Positions 45,135-55,761 of a DNA stretch of 64,000 bases are shown one piece after another. Each line of letters opens with the position of its first letter. The first letter of the stretch is position 1. Origin of the DNA: Gammaproteobacteria bacterium (GTDB taxonomy: Bacteria; Pseudomonadota; Gammaproteobacteria; Steroidobacterales; GCA-2729495); assembly GCA_015709695.1 (NCBI GenBank), contig CP054183.1:1662992-1726991 (forward strand), written 5' to 3'. The position numbers and the translations under genes are program-made. The notes beneath the pieces were generated by a model, which searched no databases, was not told the origin of the DNA, and saw only the letters and a list, made by a program, of their open reading frames with translations.

Positions 45135-45889
45135 GCACGCGCAACCGCGATGAACCGCAGGCCGACCGGCTGCCGGCCGCCAGCGCGGCACCGCGCTACC
45201 GGCAGGTCAGGAGCCATGTGCTGGGCCTGATCACCTCGGGAGCGCTCGCGCCGCACGACCGCATCCCTTCGGAGAACGAGCTGGTGCGCACGCTCGGCGT
45301 CTCGCGCATGACCGTGAACCGCGCGCTGCGGGAGCTGGCGGAGAGCGGCGTGCTGTTGCGCGTCTCCGGGGTCGGCACCTTCGTCGCCGACCGGCGCGTG
45401 CATGCGCACCCGCTGGAGGTGCGCAACATCGCCGACGAGGTGCGCGAGCGCGGCCATGCCTACAGCGCGCGCGTGGTCAGACTGCTGGCGATCAAGGCCG
45501 GCGCCGAGCTCGCCGGGCGCATGGGCGTGGTGCCGAACACCAGCCTGCACCACTCCAGCATCGTGCACTGCGAGAACGGCACGCCGCTGCAGCTCGAGGA
45601 CCGCTACGTCAACCCGGATGCGGCACCCGGCTACCTGAAGAACGACTTCACCCGCGTGACACCCTACGAGTTCCTGGTGCGGGTCGCGCCGCTGCACGAG
45701 GCGGAGCACACGGTGCAGGCGGTCATGCCCGATGCGCGCCTGCGGCGCCTGCTGAAGCTCGAGGCGGACGAGGCCTGCCTGCTGATCCGCCGCCGCACCT
45801 GGAGCGGTGGTCGCGTGGTGACGGCGGCGGATCTCTACCACCCGGGAAAACGCTACGAGCTCTCGGGCACCTTCAAGCCCCTGGCCTGA
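45131..45889 (+). CDS. hutC: HutC, GntR-family repressor of histidine utilisation
   Basis: This 252-residue regulator has an N-terminal winged helix ([40 protein letters not shown]) and a C-terminal UTRA ligand domain (about 95-240) that senses urocanate in this subfamily. It is the fifth gene of the hut operon and overlaps hutH by 4 nt. The palindrome at 39657-39670 is its likely target. No formimidoylglutamate deiminase is needed because hutG is present. Confidence 0.95.
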   Translation: MSTRNRDEPQADRLPAASAAPRYRQVRSHVLGLITSGALAPHDRIPSENELVRTLGVSRMTVNRALRELAESGVLLRVSGVGTFVADRRVHAHPLEVRNIADEVRERGHAYSARVVRLLAIKAGAELAGRMGVVPNTSLHHSSIVHCENGTPLQLEDRYVNPDAAPGYLKNDFTRVTPYEFLVRVAPLHEAEHTVQAVMPDARLRRLLKLEADEACLLIRRRTWSGGRVVTAADLYHPGKRYELSGTFKPLA

Positions 45890-45898
45890 GGCATCGCG

Positions 45899-46963
45899 CT
45901 ACATGCCCGCGTGGCCGCCGGCCGCCGGCGCCGCGGGTCGCGGCAGCGCGGGATCGAAGCCCATGAAGCCCGGGTTGTTGTGCTTGCCGTAGGGCTTCTT
46001 CAGTGACTCGCTGAGGTAGAAGTCCGGGTCGTAGGCGACATCCTTCCACATGTAGAAGCCGGGCTTGTCGATGCCCTCGTACTCCACCACCAGCATCGAG
46101 CCTGCGCCTTCCTTGCCGCCGGCGGTGGTGTGCTCCTCGATGTGGTCGTGGGCCATCCAGATGCCGGGGTTGTTCATGCGCACGATGAGGTCGTAGCGCT
46201 CGCCGGGCTGCATGGCGATGACATCCACCGGATAGGGCGTGATGGGCAGGCCATCCTTGTGGGTGACCAGCGAATCGTGGCCATGCAGGTGGAAGGCCAC
46301 CGGCGCATTGGGCGCATACAGGCGCAGGCGCAGCACATCGCCCTTCTTCACGCGGATCGGCTGGTTTCCCGGATGGGACTTGCCGTTGATGGAGAAGTAG
46401 TCGAGCTCGCGGTGCGGCACGCCGTTCTTGCCATACTCCTTCGCCACCGAGGAATCCCAGCCGGAGAACATGACGATGGCGTCCTTCGTCACCTGCTTCT
46501 CCAGCGCCGTCGGCTTCTTCGGATCGACGATCATCGGCCCCCACATGCCGCGCAGGTCGATGTGCTCGGCGGTGTTGACGTGGCAGTGGTACCAGAGGCT
46601 GCCCGGCTTGTCGGCGACGAAGCGGTAGGTGAAGCTGTCGCCGGGCTCGATGGCCTTCTGCGAGACGTCGGGGACGCCATCCATCTGCCAGGTGCCGGTC
46701 TGGTAGGTGCCATGGAAGTGGACGGTGTGGCTCATGGTGGTGTTGTTCTGCACCGTCACCTCCACGTCATCGCCCTCCCGCACGTGGATCAGCGGTCCCG
46801 GCACCTGGCCGTCGTAGGCCCACACCTTGGTGGTGAGCCCGGGCGCCACCTCGAAGTCGAACTCCTCGATGGTCATGTCGAACTTGCGCAATTCGGCCTG
46901 CGCGCCGGGCGCCAGACCCAGTGCCAGAAGCAGGGCGCATGCAGCACGTGATGCAGCGGTCAT
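45899..46963 (-). CDS. Two-domain multicopper oxidase
   Basis: This 354-residue periplasmic protein has a signal peptide (ALLLALGLAPGAQA) and two cupredoxin domains. Domain 1 contains HTVHFHGTYQ and LWYHCHVNTAEHIDLRGM, which gives a type 1 copper (Cys, two His, Met) and trinuclear-site His ligands. Domain 2 contains FHLHGHDSLV and WMAHDHIEEH without a Cys. That is the layout of two-domain laccase-like oxidases with type 1 copper in domain 1. It is the last gene of the nirK cluster, 12 nt after a cytochrome c gene. It may oxidise metal, nitric oxide or organic donors. Confidence 0.88.
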   Translation of the reverse strand: MTAASRAACALLLALGLAPGAQAELRKFDMTIEEFDFEVAPGLTTKVWAYDGQVPGPLIHVREGDDVEVTVQNNTTMSHTVHFHGTYQTGTWQMDGVPDVSQKAIEPGDSFTYRFVADKPGSLWYHCHVNTAEHIDLRGMWGPMIVDPKKPTALEKQVTKDAIVMFSGWDSSVAKEYGKNGVPHRELDYFSINGKSHPGNQPIRVKKGDVLRLRLYAPNAPVAFHLHGHDSLVTHKDGLPITPYPVDVIAMQPGERYDLIVRMNNPGIWMAHDHIEEHTTAGGKEGAGSMLVVEYEGIDKPGFYMWKDVAYDPDFYLSESLKKPYGKHNNPGFMGFDPALPRPAAPAAGGHAGM

Positions 46964-46975
46964 CGTCGATCCCTC

Positions 46976-47320
46976 CTACTGCTTCGCGCAGCACATCTGG
47001 CGCAGGTGCGCGACCAGCGCGCGGATGTCGTCATCGCCGAGGTTGCCGCCCCAGATGGGCATCAGCACCGACTTGTTGATGGACTTGCCGCCCTGCTGGA
47101 TGACCTTGAACAGCTCCTCGTCGGTGCGCGCCGACATTTCCTTGCTGTCGGTGTGGTCGCGCGGCTGCACCGACATGTGGGTGGCGTTGACGCCCTTGCC
47201 GTTGCCCTGCACGCCGTGGCACTGCACGCAGTAGACCTGGTAGAGCTCGGCGCCGCGATCGGCGGCCCCGGCCGTCGCGCCCAGCAGCAGCAACGGCACC
47301 AGCATCAGAAGTTTCCTCAT
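46976..47320 (-). CDS. Monohaem cytochrome c
   Basis: This 114-residue periplasmic cytochrome has a signal peptide (LVPLLLLGATAGAA), haem motif CVQCH near residues 31-35 and a likely Met ligand in SVLMPIWGG. GGERGAELYQVY-like features (RGAELYQVYCVQCHG) fit class I cytochromes of the c5/cbb3 subunit type. The C-terminus ends with MCCAKQ, an unusual Cys pair after the fold. The ATG at 47320 overlaps the stop of the dihaem cytochrome gene by 4 nt. It probably passes electrons to NirK or the multicopper oxidase. Confidence 0.88.
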   Translation of the reverse strand: MRKLLMLVPLLLLGATAGAADRGAELYQVYCVQCHGVQGNGKGVNATHMSVQPRDHTDSKEMSARTDEELFKVIQQGGKSINKSVLMPIWGGNLGDDDIRALVAHLRQMCCAKQ

Positions 47321-48006
47321 GGCTGCTTCTCCCCGATGACCTTCAGATAGTCGGCCAGCTTGTGGACCGCATCGGCATTGCTGTCGCCGCGCGGCATCAT
47401 GGTGTGCGGATCCCAGGCCACGGGATTGGCGATGTAGGAGCTGATGAAGGCCGGCTGCAGCCGCTTCCATGCCGTGTACAGCTCCGGCCCGGAGACACCG
47501 CCCACGCCCGGCTCGTCCTGGTGGCAGCCGTCGCAGCCCTTGAACTTGCCGAAGTTCATCTTGCCCATGCGCTCGGCGATCGTGCCGGGCTGGTAGGCCT
47601 CGGCCTTGATCAGGTCATCGCGCGGGGCCAGCGTCATCAGGTAGTCGGCCATGGCACCGGCCTGCGCCGCCGGCACCGCCGGATGCGCCGGCAGCTTCGC
47701 GGCATCGACCACGTCCCCCTCGGCGCCCTTGTTCACCAGGGCGGGCGGGAAGATGCCCGCGGGCCGCAGCCGTACCGGCTTCTCGAGCCAGGCAGCCAGC
47801 CAGTCCCGCCGGAACTTGTTGCCGGCGTAGTCGAGCGGCGGACCCTTGCGCTGTGCGCGCTCGCCGATACCCAGGGTGGCGTAGTCGTGGCCGAGGGCGT
47901 GGCAGCCGGCGCATTGCTGCTGCACGTCCGCGGCGATGTCGGCGTCGGCCGCCAGCGGCAGGGCCACCAGCAGCAACGCCATGAGCGGAGCGGTGATGTG
48001 CTTCAT
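47317..48006 (-). CDS. Dihaem cytochrome c
   Basis: This 229-residue periplasmic protein has two c-type haem sites, CAGCH near residue 33 and CDGCH near residue 155, in two class I-like halves. Candidate Met ligands lie in ADYLMTLAP and HTMMPRGDSNAD. The signal peptide is ITAPLMALLLVALPLAADA. The ATG at 48006 replaces a long unconserved extension. It lies 11 nt after nirK and overlaps the next cytochrome gene, so it is a good candidate for the electron carrier between the quinol/bc1 level and NirK. Confidence 0.88.
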   Translation of the reverse strand: MKHITAPLMALLLVALPLAADADIAADVQQQCAGCHALGHDYATLGIGERAQRKGPPLDYAGNKFRRDWLAAWLEKPVRLRPAGIFPPALVNKGAEGDVVDAAKLPAHPAVPAAQAGAMADYLMTLAPRDDLIKAEAYQPGTIAERMGKMNFGKFKGCDGCHQDEPGVGGVSGPELYTAWKRLQPAFISSYIANPVAWDPHTMMPRGDSNADAVHKLADYLKVIGEKQP

Positions 48007-48017
48007 GGCAGTTCCTT

Positions 48018-48947
48018 TCAGCGGACGATCAGCTGGTCGCCGCGGCCGGCGGTCGGGCTGGCATCGGCATGATTCATCAGCACGGTGATGCCGCCGTTCA
48101 TGGCATGCGTCATGCTGTGGTCGACCAGCGCGTTGTTGGTGGGGCGGTCCTTCGGGCTGACGATGTCGAGCACCACGCCATGGGATGGCGGTACCTGCAC
48201 CGTCTGCATGCCCCACAGCACGTTCTTCGGGTTGCCGTTGTCCCAGACGCGGTCCCAGATGCCGGCGATGGGGTGGAACGCCGCCCAGTCATTGATCATG
48301 GCGTTGACGAAAAAGATGCGTACCCGCTCGCCGGGCTTCGATTCCAGCGTCAGGCTGGCATTGGAGTCGTGCACCGGGTCGTAGTGGAACACCCGGCCGT
48401 TGACCAGCACGCCCTTCCATTTCTGCCCGGCCGTGCGCTCCTCGGCCGAGGCGCCGGCCTCGAACAGGTCGCCATGCACCAGCACGTACTCGCGATCGGG
48501 CTTCGGGTAGTCGCGGCTGTAGCCCTCCTTCGGATCGACGATGACCACGCCGTACATGCCGCGCGAGATGTGCTCGGACATCGAGTCGGCGCCGCAGTGG
48601 TAGATCCACACGCCCGGATACTCGGCCTTCCAGGTGAAGCCCTTCTTCTCGCCGGGCTTGACCGCCTCGAACTCGCCGAGCACGTCGAAGCGCCCGGCAT
48701 GGAAATCCATGGAGTGGCTGTTCTTGTTGGCGGCGTCGTTGACCAGCGTGAAGTCGATGACATCGCCTTCCTTCACGCGCAGCAGCGGGCCGGGGATGGT
48801 GCCGCCGTAGGTCCACATCGGCGCCCTGGTGCCGGCGTTGTCGATCTCGATCTCGACCTCGCGCACCGGGATCTCCACCTTGACGGTTTCGGCGAGCGTG
48901 GGCGCGGCGGCCAGCAGCAACGCGAGCGCAAGCGGACGGGTCTTCAT
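48018..48947 (-). CDS. nirK: Copper-containing nitrite reductase (NirK type)
   Basis: This 309-residue periplasmic enzyme with a signal peptide (LALALLLAAAPTLA) has all copper and catalytic residues in order: Asp81 and His83 in SHSMDFHAG, His117-Cys118 in WIYHCGADS, His126 and Met131 in SEHISRGM, His225 in AAFHPIAG and His277 in LVDHSMTH. These match type 1 and type 2 copper sites plus the Asp/His pair needed to reduce nitrite to NO. It starts at 48947 after GGGAGG. An FNR/DNR-type box lies about 50 nt upstream and a NorR-like regulator gene diverges from it. Confidence 0.92.
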   Translation of the reverse strand: MKTRPLALALLLAAAPTLAETVKVEIPVREVEIEIDNAGTRAPMWTYGGTIPGPLLRVKEGDVIDFTLVNDAANKNSHSMDFHAGRFDVLGEFEAVKPGEKKGFTWKAEYPGVWIYHCGADSMSEHISRGMYGVVIVDPKEGYSRDYPKPDREYVLVHGDLFEAGASAEERTAGQKWKGVLVNGRVFHYDPVHDSNASLTLESKPGERVRIFFVNAMINDWAAFHPIAGIWDRVWDNGNPKNVLWGMQTVQVPPSHGVVLDIVSPKDRPTNNALVDHSMTHAMNGGITVLMNHADASPTAGRGDQLIVR

Positions 48948-48995
48948 GCAACGGTTCCTCCCTGTACTGGTGATCGGGCAGCAGACGGCCCTCAA

Positions 48996-49009
48996 TTGAC
49001 CTGGATCAA
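48996..49009. promoter_or_regulatory. Candidate FNR/DNR-family box
   Basis: TTGACCTGGATCAA fits the palindrome TTGAT-N4-ATCAA in nine of ten arm positions. It lies between nirK and the NorR-like gene, its centre about 55 nt from the nirK start, at a usual activator position. It implies induction under low oxygen or nitrogen oxides. Confidence 0.7.
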
Positions 49010-49061
49010 GAATCGGGCCAGAATCCGCTTCCCTTCGGAATCAATGTCTTGAAAGAGTCCG

Positions 49062-50657
<1,596 letters not shown>

Positions 50658-50668
50658 GAGGGATGGTC

Positions 50669-51553
50669 ATGGACGACGGCATGCGGATCCAGCGGCGCAG
50701 CCGCGACCTCGGCGGCGGCTTCGTCGTCGGGCGGGTGCTGCCCCACGCGCAACGGCGCATGGTCGGGCCCTTCATCTTCTTCGACCACCTGGGGCCGCTC
50801 GACCTCGCCCCCGGCATCCCGCGGGAACTCGACGTGCGGCCGCATCCCCACATCGGCCTCGCCACCGTCACCTACCTCTACAGCGGCGCGCTGACCCACC
50901 GTGACAGCCTCGGCTGCCACCAGGAGATCCGTCCGGGTCAGGTCAACTGGATGACCGCGGGCCGCGGCATCACCCACAGCGAGCGCCTCGAGTACGCGCG
51001 CGCCCACGGGGCGCGCATGCACGGTATCCAGGCCTGGGTGGCGCTGCCCCGGGAACTGGAGGAAACCGAGCCGTCCTTCCACCACCATGAAGGCGCCGCG
51101 GAACTGCCGGAGATCCACGAAGGCGGCGTCAGCGGCAGGCTGATCGCCGGCGCCATCGACGGCCAGGCCGCCAGCGTGAGGACCCTCTCGCCCCTGTTCT
51201 ACCTGCACTGGGACATGGAGGCCGGCGCGCGCCGCGGCCTCGGCACGCAATACCGGGAGCGGGCCGTCTATGTCAGCAGCGGCAGGATCGAAATCGACGG
51301 CCACCCCCTGGACACCGGCGACATGCAGGTGCTGCCCCCGGGCCGCGCGGTGACGATCAGCGCCCCGCAACCCGCCACCGTCATGCTGCTCGGGGGCGAA
51401 CCGGTCGGCGAGCGCTACATCGACTGGAACTTCGTCTCCTCCTCGCGCGAGCGGCTGGAGCAGGCGCGCGAGGACTGGCGCATGCAGCGCATGGCCCTGC
51501 CCGCGGGAGACGACCACGAGTTCACGCCGCTGCCGGAGACCGCGGCAGGCTGA
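50669..51553 (+). CDS. Pirin-family protein
   Basis: This 294-residue double cupin protein has N-terminal iron-site motifs HPHIGLATVTYLYSGALTHRD and GRGITHSERL, typical of pirins, which act as redox-sensitive cofactors or quercetinase-like enzymes. The ATG at 50669 sits six nt after AGGAGGG; a nearer ATG at 50663 is too close. It lies 11 nt after the NorR-like gene on the same strand and may be co-transcribed with it. Function in bacteria is variable. Confidence 0.93.
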   Translation: MDDGMRIQRRSRDLGGGFVVGRVLPHAQRRMVGPFIFFDHLGPLDLAPGIPRELDVRPHPHIGLATVTYLYSGALTHRDSLGCHQEIRPGQVNWMTAGRGITHSERLEYARAHGARMHGIQAWVALPRELEETEPSFHHHEGAAELPEIHEGGVSGRLIAGAIDGQAASVRTLSPLFYLHWDMEAGARRGLGTQYRERAVYVSSGRIEIDGHPLDTGDMQVLPPGRAVTISAPQPATVMLLGGEPVGERYIDWNFVSSSRERLEQAREDWRMQRMALPAGDDHEFTPLPETAAG

Positions 51554-51562
51554 ACCTCGCGC

Positions 51563-52318
51563 TCAGGCGTCGCGCCGGTCCCTGGCGATGAAGCGCAGGC
51601 CGACGCCGGGCTCGGTGGCGATGTAGCGCGGCGCCGAAGCATCGTCCCCGAGCTTGGCGCGAAGCTTGCCGACGAGGATGCGCAGGTAGTGCGTGTCCTC
51701 CGCATGCGTCGGTCCCCACAGCTCCTTCAGCAGCTGCGTCTGCGTCACCAGCCGCCCCGGCTGGGAGGCCAGCAACGACAGCAGGGAGAACTCCTTGCGG
51801 GTCAGCACGACGGCCTGCCCGCCGATGGCCACTTCCCGCCGCGCCAGGTCGATGCGCAGGTTGCCGTCGTCGAAGACCGGGGTCTCGTCCCTGCCGGCCG
51901 CGGCATTACGCAGGAAGGAGCGGATGCGGGCCATCAGCTCCTCGACGCCGAAGGGCTTGGTCACGTAGTCGTTGGCCCCGGCATCGAGCAGGGCCACCTT
52001 CTCGTTCTCGTCCGAGCGCACCGTCAGCACGATGACCGGCACCCGCGACCAGAGCCGCAGTTCCCTGAGCACATCCTTGCCGTCCTGGTCCGGGAGGCCC
52101 AGGTCGAGGACGACGAGGTCCGCACCCCTGCTGGCCAGCAGCGTCAGGCCCTGCTGGCCCGTCTCCGCGAGGAGGGTCGAGTAGCCCTGCGAGCGCAGGC
52201 TGATGTCGACGAACTTCCGGATCTGCGCCTCGTCATCGATGATGAGGATGCGCGCGGCCGGCGCCCGCTGTTCGCGCTCAGCGGGAGGCAACACGATCCC
52301 CTGCCTCCGGCTTCGCAT
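51563..52318 (-). CDS. kdpE: KdpE response regulator
   Basis: This is an OmpR-type regulator of up to 251 residues: receiver domain with ILIIDDEAQIRKFV and phospho-acceptor Asp in VVLDLGLPDQDG, Lys in YVTKPFG, and a C-terminal winged helix (LTRKEFSLLSLLASQPGR). Position behind kdpD and overlap with it (41 nt from the 52318 start, less from a GTG at 52294) identify KdpE, activator of the potassium-uptake operon. It meets the pirin gene tail to tail. Confidence 0.95.
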   Translation of the reverse strand: MRSRRQGIVLPPAEREQRAPAARILIIDDEAQIRKFVDISLRSQGYSTLLAETGQQGLTLLASRGADLVVLDLGLPDQDGKDVLRELRLWSRVPVIVLTVRSDENEKVALLDAGANDYVTKPFGVEELMARIRSFLRNAAAGRDETPVFDDGNLRIDLARREVAIGGQAVVLTRKEFSLLSLLASQPGRLVTQTQLLKELWGPTHAEDTHYLRILVGKLRAKLGDDASAPRYIATEPGVGLRFIARDRRDA

Positions 52319-55019
52319 ACTCCCCCCATGGCAGGGTCATGCGCAGCGTGGTCCCGCGGCCGTCCGCGCCCGGCAATGCCTCGACGCTTCCCATATGCGC
52401 ACCGACGATGCCCTGGACGATGGTGAGGCCCAGGCCTGTTCCCTGGCGGCCGCGATCGCCACGCTCCACGCTGTAGAACATGTCGAAGATGCGCCGCCGC
52501 TCTTCCTCGGGGATGCCCGGCCCGCGGTCGGTGATATCGACCTGCAGCCGGTCCGGTGCCGCGCGACGTACCTGTACCAGCACCGCCACCCCGGCCGGCG
52601 AGAACTTCGCCGCATTCTCCATGACGTTGAACAAGGCCTGCTCGATCAGCGCGGAGTGGACGTGGATCGGCGGCAGTCCCGGGGGTATGTCGCACTCTAC
52701 GCGCGTGCCCGGTTCGTAGCGCTGCAGGCGCCTGGAGGCCGAGCCCACCAGCTCGTCGATGCCGATCCACTCCTTCGACAGGGTGAGTGTCTGCTGCCCG
52801 AGCCGTGTCATGTCCAGCAGGTTCTGGATGTAGCGGTCCAGCCGCTCCCCCTCCGTGTGGATGGTCTCCAGCAGGCTCTGCCGGTCGCCCTGGCTCATGT
52901 CCTTTCCGTAGCGTGCCAGGCCATCCGCGGCGCCGATGATCGACGACAGCGGCGAGCGCAGGTCATGCGATACCGAGGACAGCAGCGCCGAGCGCAGCCG
53001 CTCGGTCTCCCCCGTGACGCGCGCCTCCTCCAGGTCCGATACCAGGCGGGTGCGCAGGGCTGCCTGCCCGATGTCCTCCACCATGCTCTCCGCAAGCCGG
53101 CGCTGCTCGAACGACAACCGGCCCATGTCGGGGGGAAACTTCAGGCCGACCACGCCCAGCGTGTCCTGGCCCGAGCGGACCGGCAGGAACCACCAGGGCG
53201 AATGCGTCAGGGTGTCGGTGTAGCGCCCGCTCGCCTGGCCGTGCTGCCCGGTCCAGGAGGCTGCCATGCGGTCCTTCTCCGTCAGCCCCTGCGCCCCGTC
53301 CGCCGGGCCCGACTCGCCCTTGATGTCCATCCACACCTGCGCATGCAGGGTCGATTGCAGGATCGCCGAGCCCGCCGCGATGACCTGACCGAGGTCGGCG
53401 GCCACCGCCAGCTTGCGCCCCAGGCCCTGCATGGCAGTCGCATGGGCATTGGATGCCCGCAGCGCCACCACCTGTCGCCGCAACTGCGAGGCCAGCCGGC
53501 CGGCGATCAGCGCCGCCGCCAGGAACAGCATCACCGTGGCCACGCCACGCTGGGCACTGATCAGGAAGGTGAAGCGCGGCTCGATGAAGAAGAAGTTGTA
53601 GGCAAGGAAGCACAGCGCGGCGGTGATGAAGGCCGCCGTCATGCGGGTCCTCGATGCCACCAGCATCACCGCCACCAGGAACACCATCGACAGGTCCTGC
53701 AGGCCGAGGAAGTGCTCGGCGACGGCGGCGGCAGCCGTCGCCCCGGCGCTGGCCATGAGGATCAGCCCCGGTTCCTGCCGCGCCAGCGCCGCGCCGGAGA
53801 ATTCCGGCATGCGCAGCGAGCGCTTGCGGGCCTGCGGAGTGCTGACGATCGTCAGCTCGTAGCGCGCCCCCCGCTGCAGCAATTGCTGGGTCAGCGTGCG
53901 GTTGAAGATGCGGGCGAAGGGCCGCTCGCGCGTGCGCCCGATGATGATGGAACGGGCGCCACGCGCCCCTGCCGCATCGAGCAGGGCGAGGGTGATGTCG
54001 GTGTTGTGCAGCACCTCGGTATCGCCGCCGAGGTCGCGCGCCAGGGCGAACGCCTTGTCGATCTCCGCCTGGCGCTGCTGCTCCTCGCGGGCCGCCCTGC
54101 CAGGCACCGGTGCCGCCGCGCCTGGCTCGCCGGCCTGCACGGCTGCATCGGCCGAGCGCCCGGTATCCACGGTCACCACCGACCACGGTGCACCGCGGCG
54201 TTCGGCGATACGGGCACCGGCCCGAACCAGGTACTCGGAATGGCCGCGGCCGTCGATGGCAATGAGGATGTGGCTGCGGATGGCGATGCCTTCCAGCCCG
54301 CGGGCCGCCCGGCTCTCGCGCAGGTCGGCGTCCACGTGTTCCGCAACGGTCTGCATGGCAAGTTCCCGCAGCGCCGTCAGGTTCGAGGGCGAGAAGAATG
54401 CCTGCAGGGCCTGGGCCGCGTGCTCGGGCAGATAGACCTTGCCCTGGTTCAGGCGCTCGATCAGCTCGCGCGCCGGCAGGTCGACCAGGCGGATGTCGCG
54501 CAGGCGCTCGAAGATGGAATCGGGCACGGTTTCGCTGACCCGCACCCCGGTGATCTGGTGCACCAGGTCGTTCAGGCTCTCCAGGTGCTGGACGTTGACG
54601 GTGGTGTAGATATCGATGCCGGTGTCGAGCAGCTCCTCCACGTCCTGCCAGCGGCGTTCGTGGCGGCTCCCCGGGACATTGCGGTGCGCCAGTTCGTCGA
54701 CGAGGGCGATCGCGGGCCTGCGCGCCAGCAGGCCGTCGAGATCCAGCTCCTCGAGTTGCCGGCCACGGTACTCCACGACCTTTCGCGGCATGACCGGCAG
54801 GCCGTCGACCATGGCCTGCGTCTCGCTGCGACCATGGGTCTCGACGATGCCGACGACGACGTCCGTCCCCTTGGCCTGCAGCTCGCGTGCGCGGGCCAGC
54901 ATGGCGTAGGTCTTGCCGACGCCGGGGGCTGCCCCGAGAAATACCGTCAGCCGCCCGGCGGCCTGGCGCTTCAGCTCACCGAGCAGGGCATCCGCCTGCT
55001 CACTCCGTTCAGCTCCCAT
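52278..55019 (-). CDS. kdpD: KdpD sensor histidine kinase
   Basis: This 913-residue membrane sensor has an N-terminal KdpD domain with Walker-like FLGAAPGVGKTYAMLARA and VDELAHRNVPGSRHERR, then a universal-stress-like domain and a four-helix membrane region (about 400-490). A GAF-like domain and the kinase core (SSVSHDLRSPLSS, ATP-binding GTGLGLTIV) follow. It senses K+ limitation and phosphorylates KdpE. The ATG at 55019 is preferred over 55052 because GAGG lies upstream. It is followed by kdpE with overlap. Confidence 0.95.
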   Translation of the reverse strand: MGAERSEQADALLGELKRQAAGRLTVFLGAAPGVGKTYAMLARARELQAKGTDVVVGIVETHGRSETQAMVDGLPVMPRKVVEYRGRQLEELDLDGLLARRPAIALVDELAHRNVPGSRHERRWQDVEELLDTGIDIYTTVNVQHLESLNDLVHQITGVRVSETVPDSIFERLRDIRLVDLPARELIERLNQGKVYLPEHAAQALQAFFSPSNLTALRELAMQTVAEHVDADLRESRAARGLEGIAIRSHILIAIDGRGHSEYLVRAGARIAERRGAPWSVVTVDTGRSADAAVQAGEPGAAAPVPGRAAREEQQRQAEIDKAFALARDLGGDTEVLHNTDITLALLDAAGARGARSIIIGRTRERPFARIFNRTLTQQLLQRGARYELTIVSTPQARKRSLRMPEFSGAALARQEPGLILMASAGATAAAAVAEHFLGLQDLSMVFLVAVMLVASRTRMTAAFITAALCFLAYNFFFIEPRFTFLISAQRGVATVMLFLAAALIAGRLASQLRRQVVALRASNAHATAMQGLGRKLAVAADLGQVIAAGSAILQSTLHAQVWMDIKGESGPADGAQGLTEKDRMAASWTGQHGQASGRYTDTLTHSPWWFLPVRSGQDTLGVVGLKFPPDMGRLSFEQRRLAESMVEDIGQAALRTRLVSDLEEARVTGETERLRSALLSSVSHDLRSPLSSIIGAADGLARYGKDMSQGDRQSLLETIHTEGERLDRYIQNLLDMTRLGQQTLTLSKEWIGIDELVGSASRRLQRYEPGTRVECDIPPGLPPIHVHSALIEQALFNVMENAAKFSPAGVAVLVQVRRAAPDRLQVDITDRGPGIPEEERRRIFDMFYSVERGDRGRQGTGLGLTIVQGIVGAHMGSVEALPGADGRGTTLRMTLPWGEYAKPEAGDRVASR

Positions 55020-55098
55020 GACAGACCAGGTCCTCGAGTCCGGGCAGCCCATGAGACCACAGGCCGCGGAAGGGCGACAACGGCCGGAGCCGCCACGC

Positions 55099-55752
55099 TC
55101 AGCGGCCGGCTCCTGCAGCGGCGACCGGCGGCAGCTGGCGATCCAGCGCCAGGTTCAGCTCGAGCACGTTGACCCGCGGCCGGCCGAACACGCCGAACTG
55201 CGGCCCCTTGCTGTATCGGGCCACCAGCCCGGCCACGGCCTCCTCGCCAACGCCGCGGGCCCGGGCAATGCGCGCCACCTGGATGGCCGCCGCCTGCGGA
55301 CTGATATGCGGATCGATGCCGCTGCCCGAGTGCGTGATCAGGTCGCCCGGCACCTGCTCCGGCGCCACGCCCTCCCGGCCGGCCACTGCCGCACGGGCTG
55401 CCGTGAGCTGCGCGCGCAGCGCGGGATTGGTGCGTGCCTGGTTGCTGCCGCTCATCGCCATCGGGTTGTATCCCGCCACCGATGGCCGCGGCCGGAAGTA
55501 GCGGTCGCCCGCGAAGGGCTGGGCGACGAGGGACGAACCGGCGATCCTGCCCTGGTCCTCGATCAGGCTGCCGTTGGCGGCAGCGGGAAACAGCGCCTGG
55601 CCCACCCCGACCCCGGCGAGCGAATAGAGGAAACCGAAGCCCGCGAGGCTGACCAGGGCCAGCACGATGGAGCCCCGCAGGACCCCCCGGTCGGATACCG
55701 TGGCCGGCGTCTGGCCGGATCCCCGCGTCGCAATTTTGTCATGACCTTGCAT
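55099..55752 (-). CDS. kdpC: KdpC subunit of potassium ATPase
   Basis: This 217-residue subunit has a single N-terminal membrane helix (about 27-48) and a periplasmic domain. Motifs YFRPRPSVAGYNPMAMSGSN and SGSGIDPHISPQAA are characteristic of KdpC, which helps K+ binding to KdpB/A. The N-terminus is about 20 residues longer than usual. It lies 9 nt after kdpB. Confidence 0.96.
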   Translation of the reverse strand: MQGHDKIATRGSGQTPATVSDRGVLRGSIVLALVSLAGFGFLYSLAGVGVGQALFPAAANGSLIEDQGRIAGSSLVAQPFAGDRYFRPRPSVAGYNPMAMSGSNQARTNPALRAQLTAARAAVAGREGVAPEQVPGDLITHSGSGIDPHISPQAAAIQVARIARARGVGEEAVAGLVARYSKGPQFGVFGRPRVNVLELNLALDRQLPPVAAAGAGR

Positions 55753-55761
55753 GGCGAACCC

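Noticed and set aside
49005-49020. Sigma54 element TGGCCCGATTCTTGAT reading towards nirK
   Set aside because: The -12 dinucleotide is GA rather than GC and it overlaps the better FNR/DNR-type box, so it was not listed.
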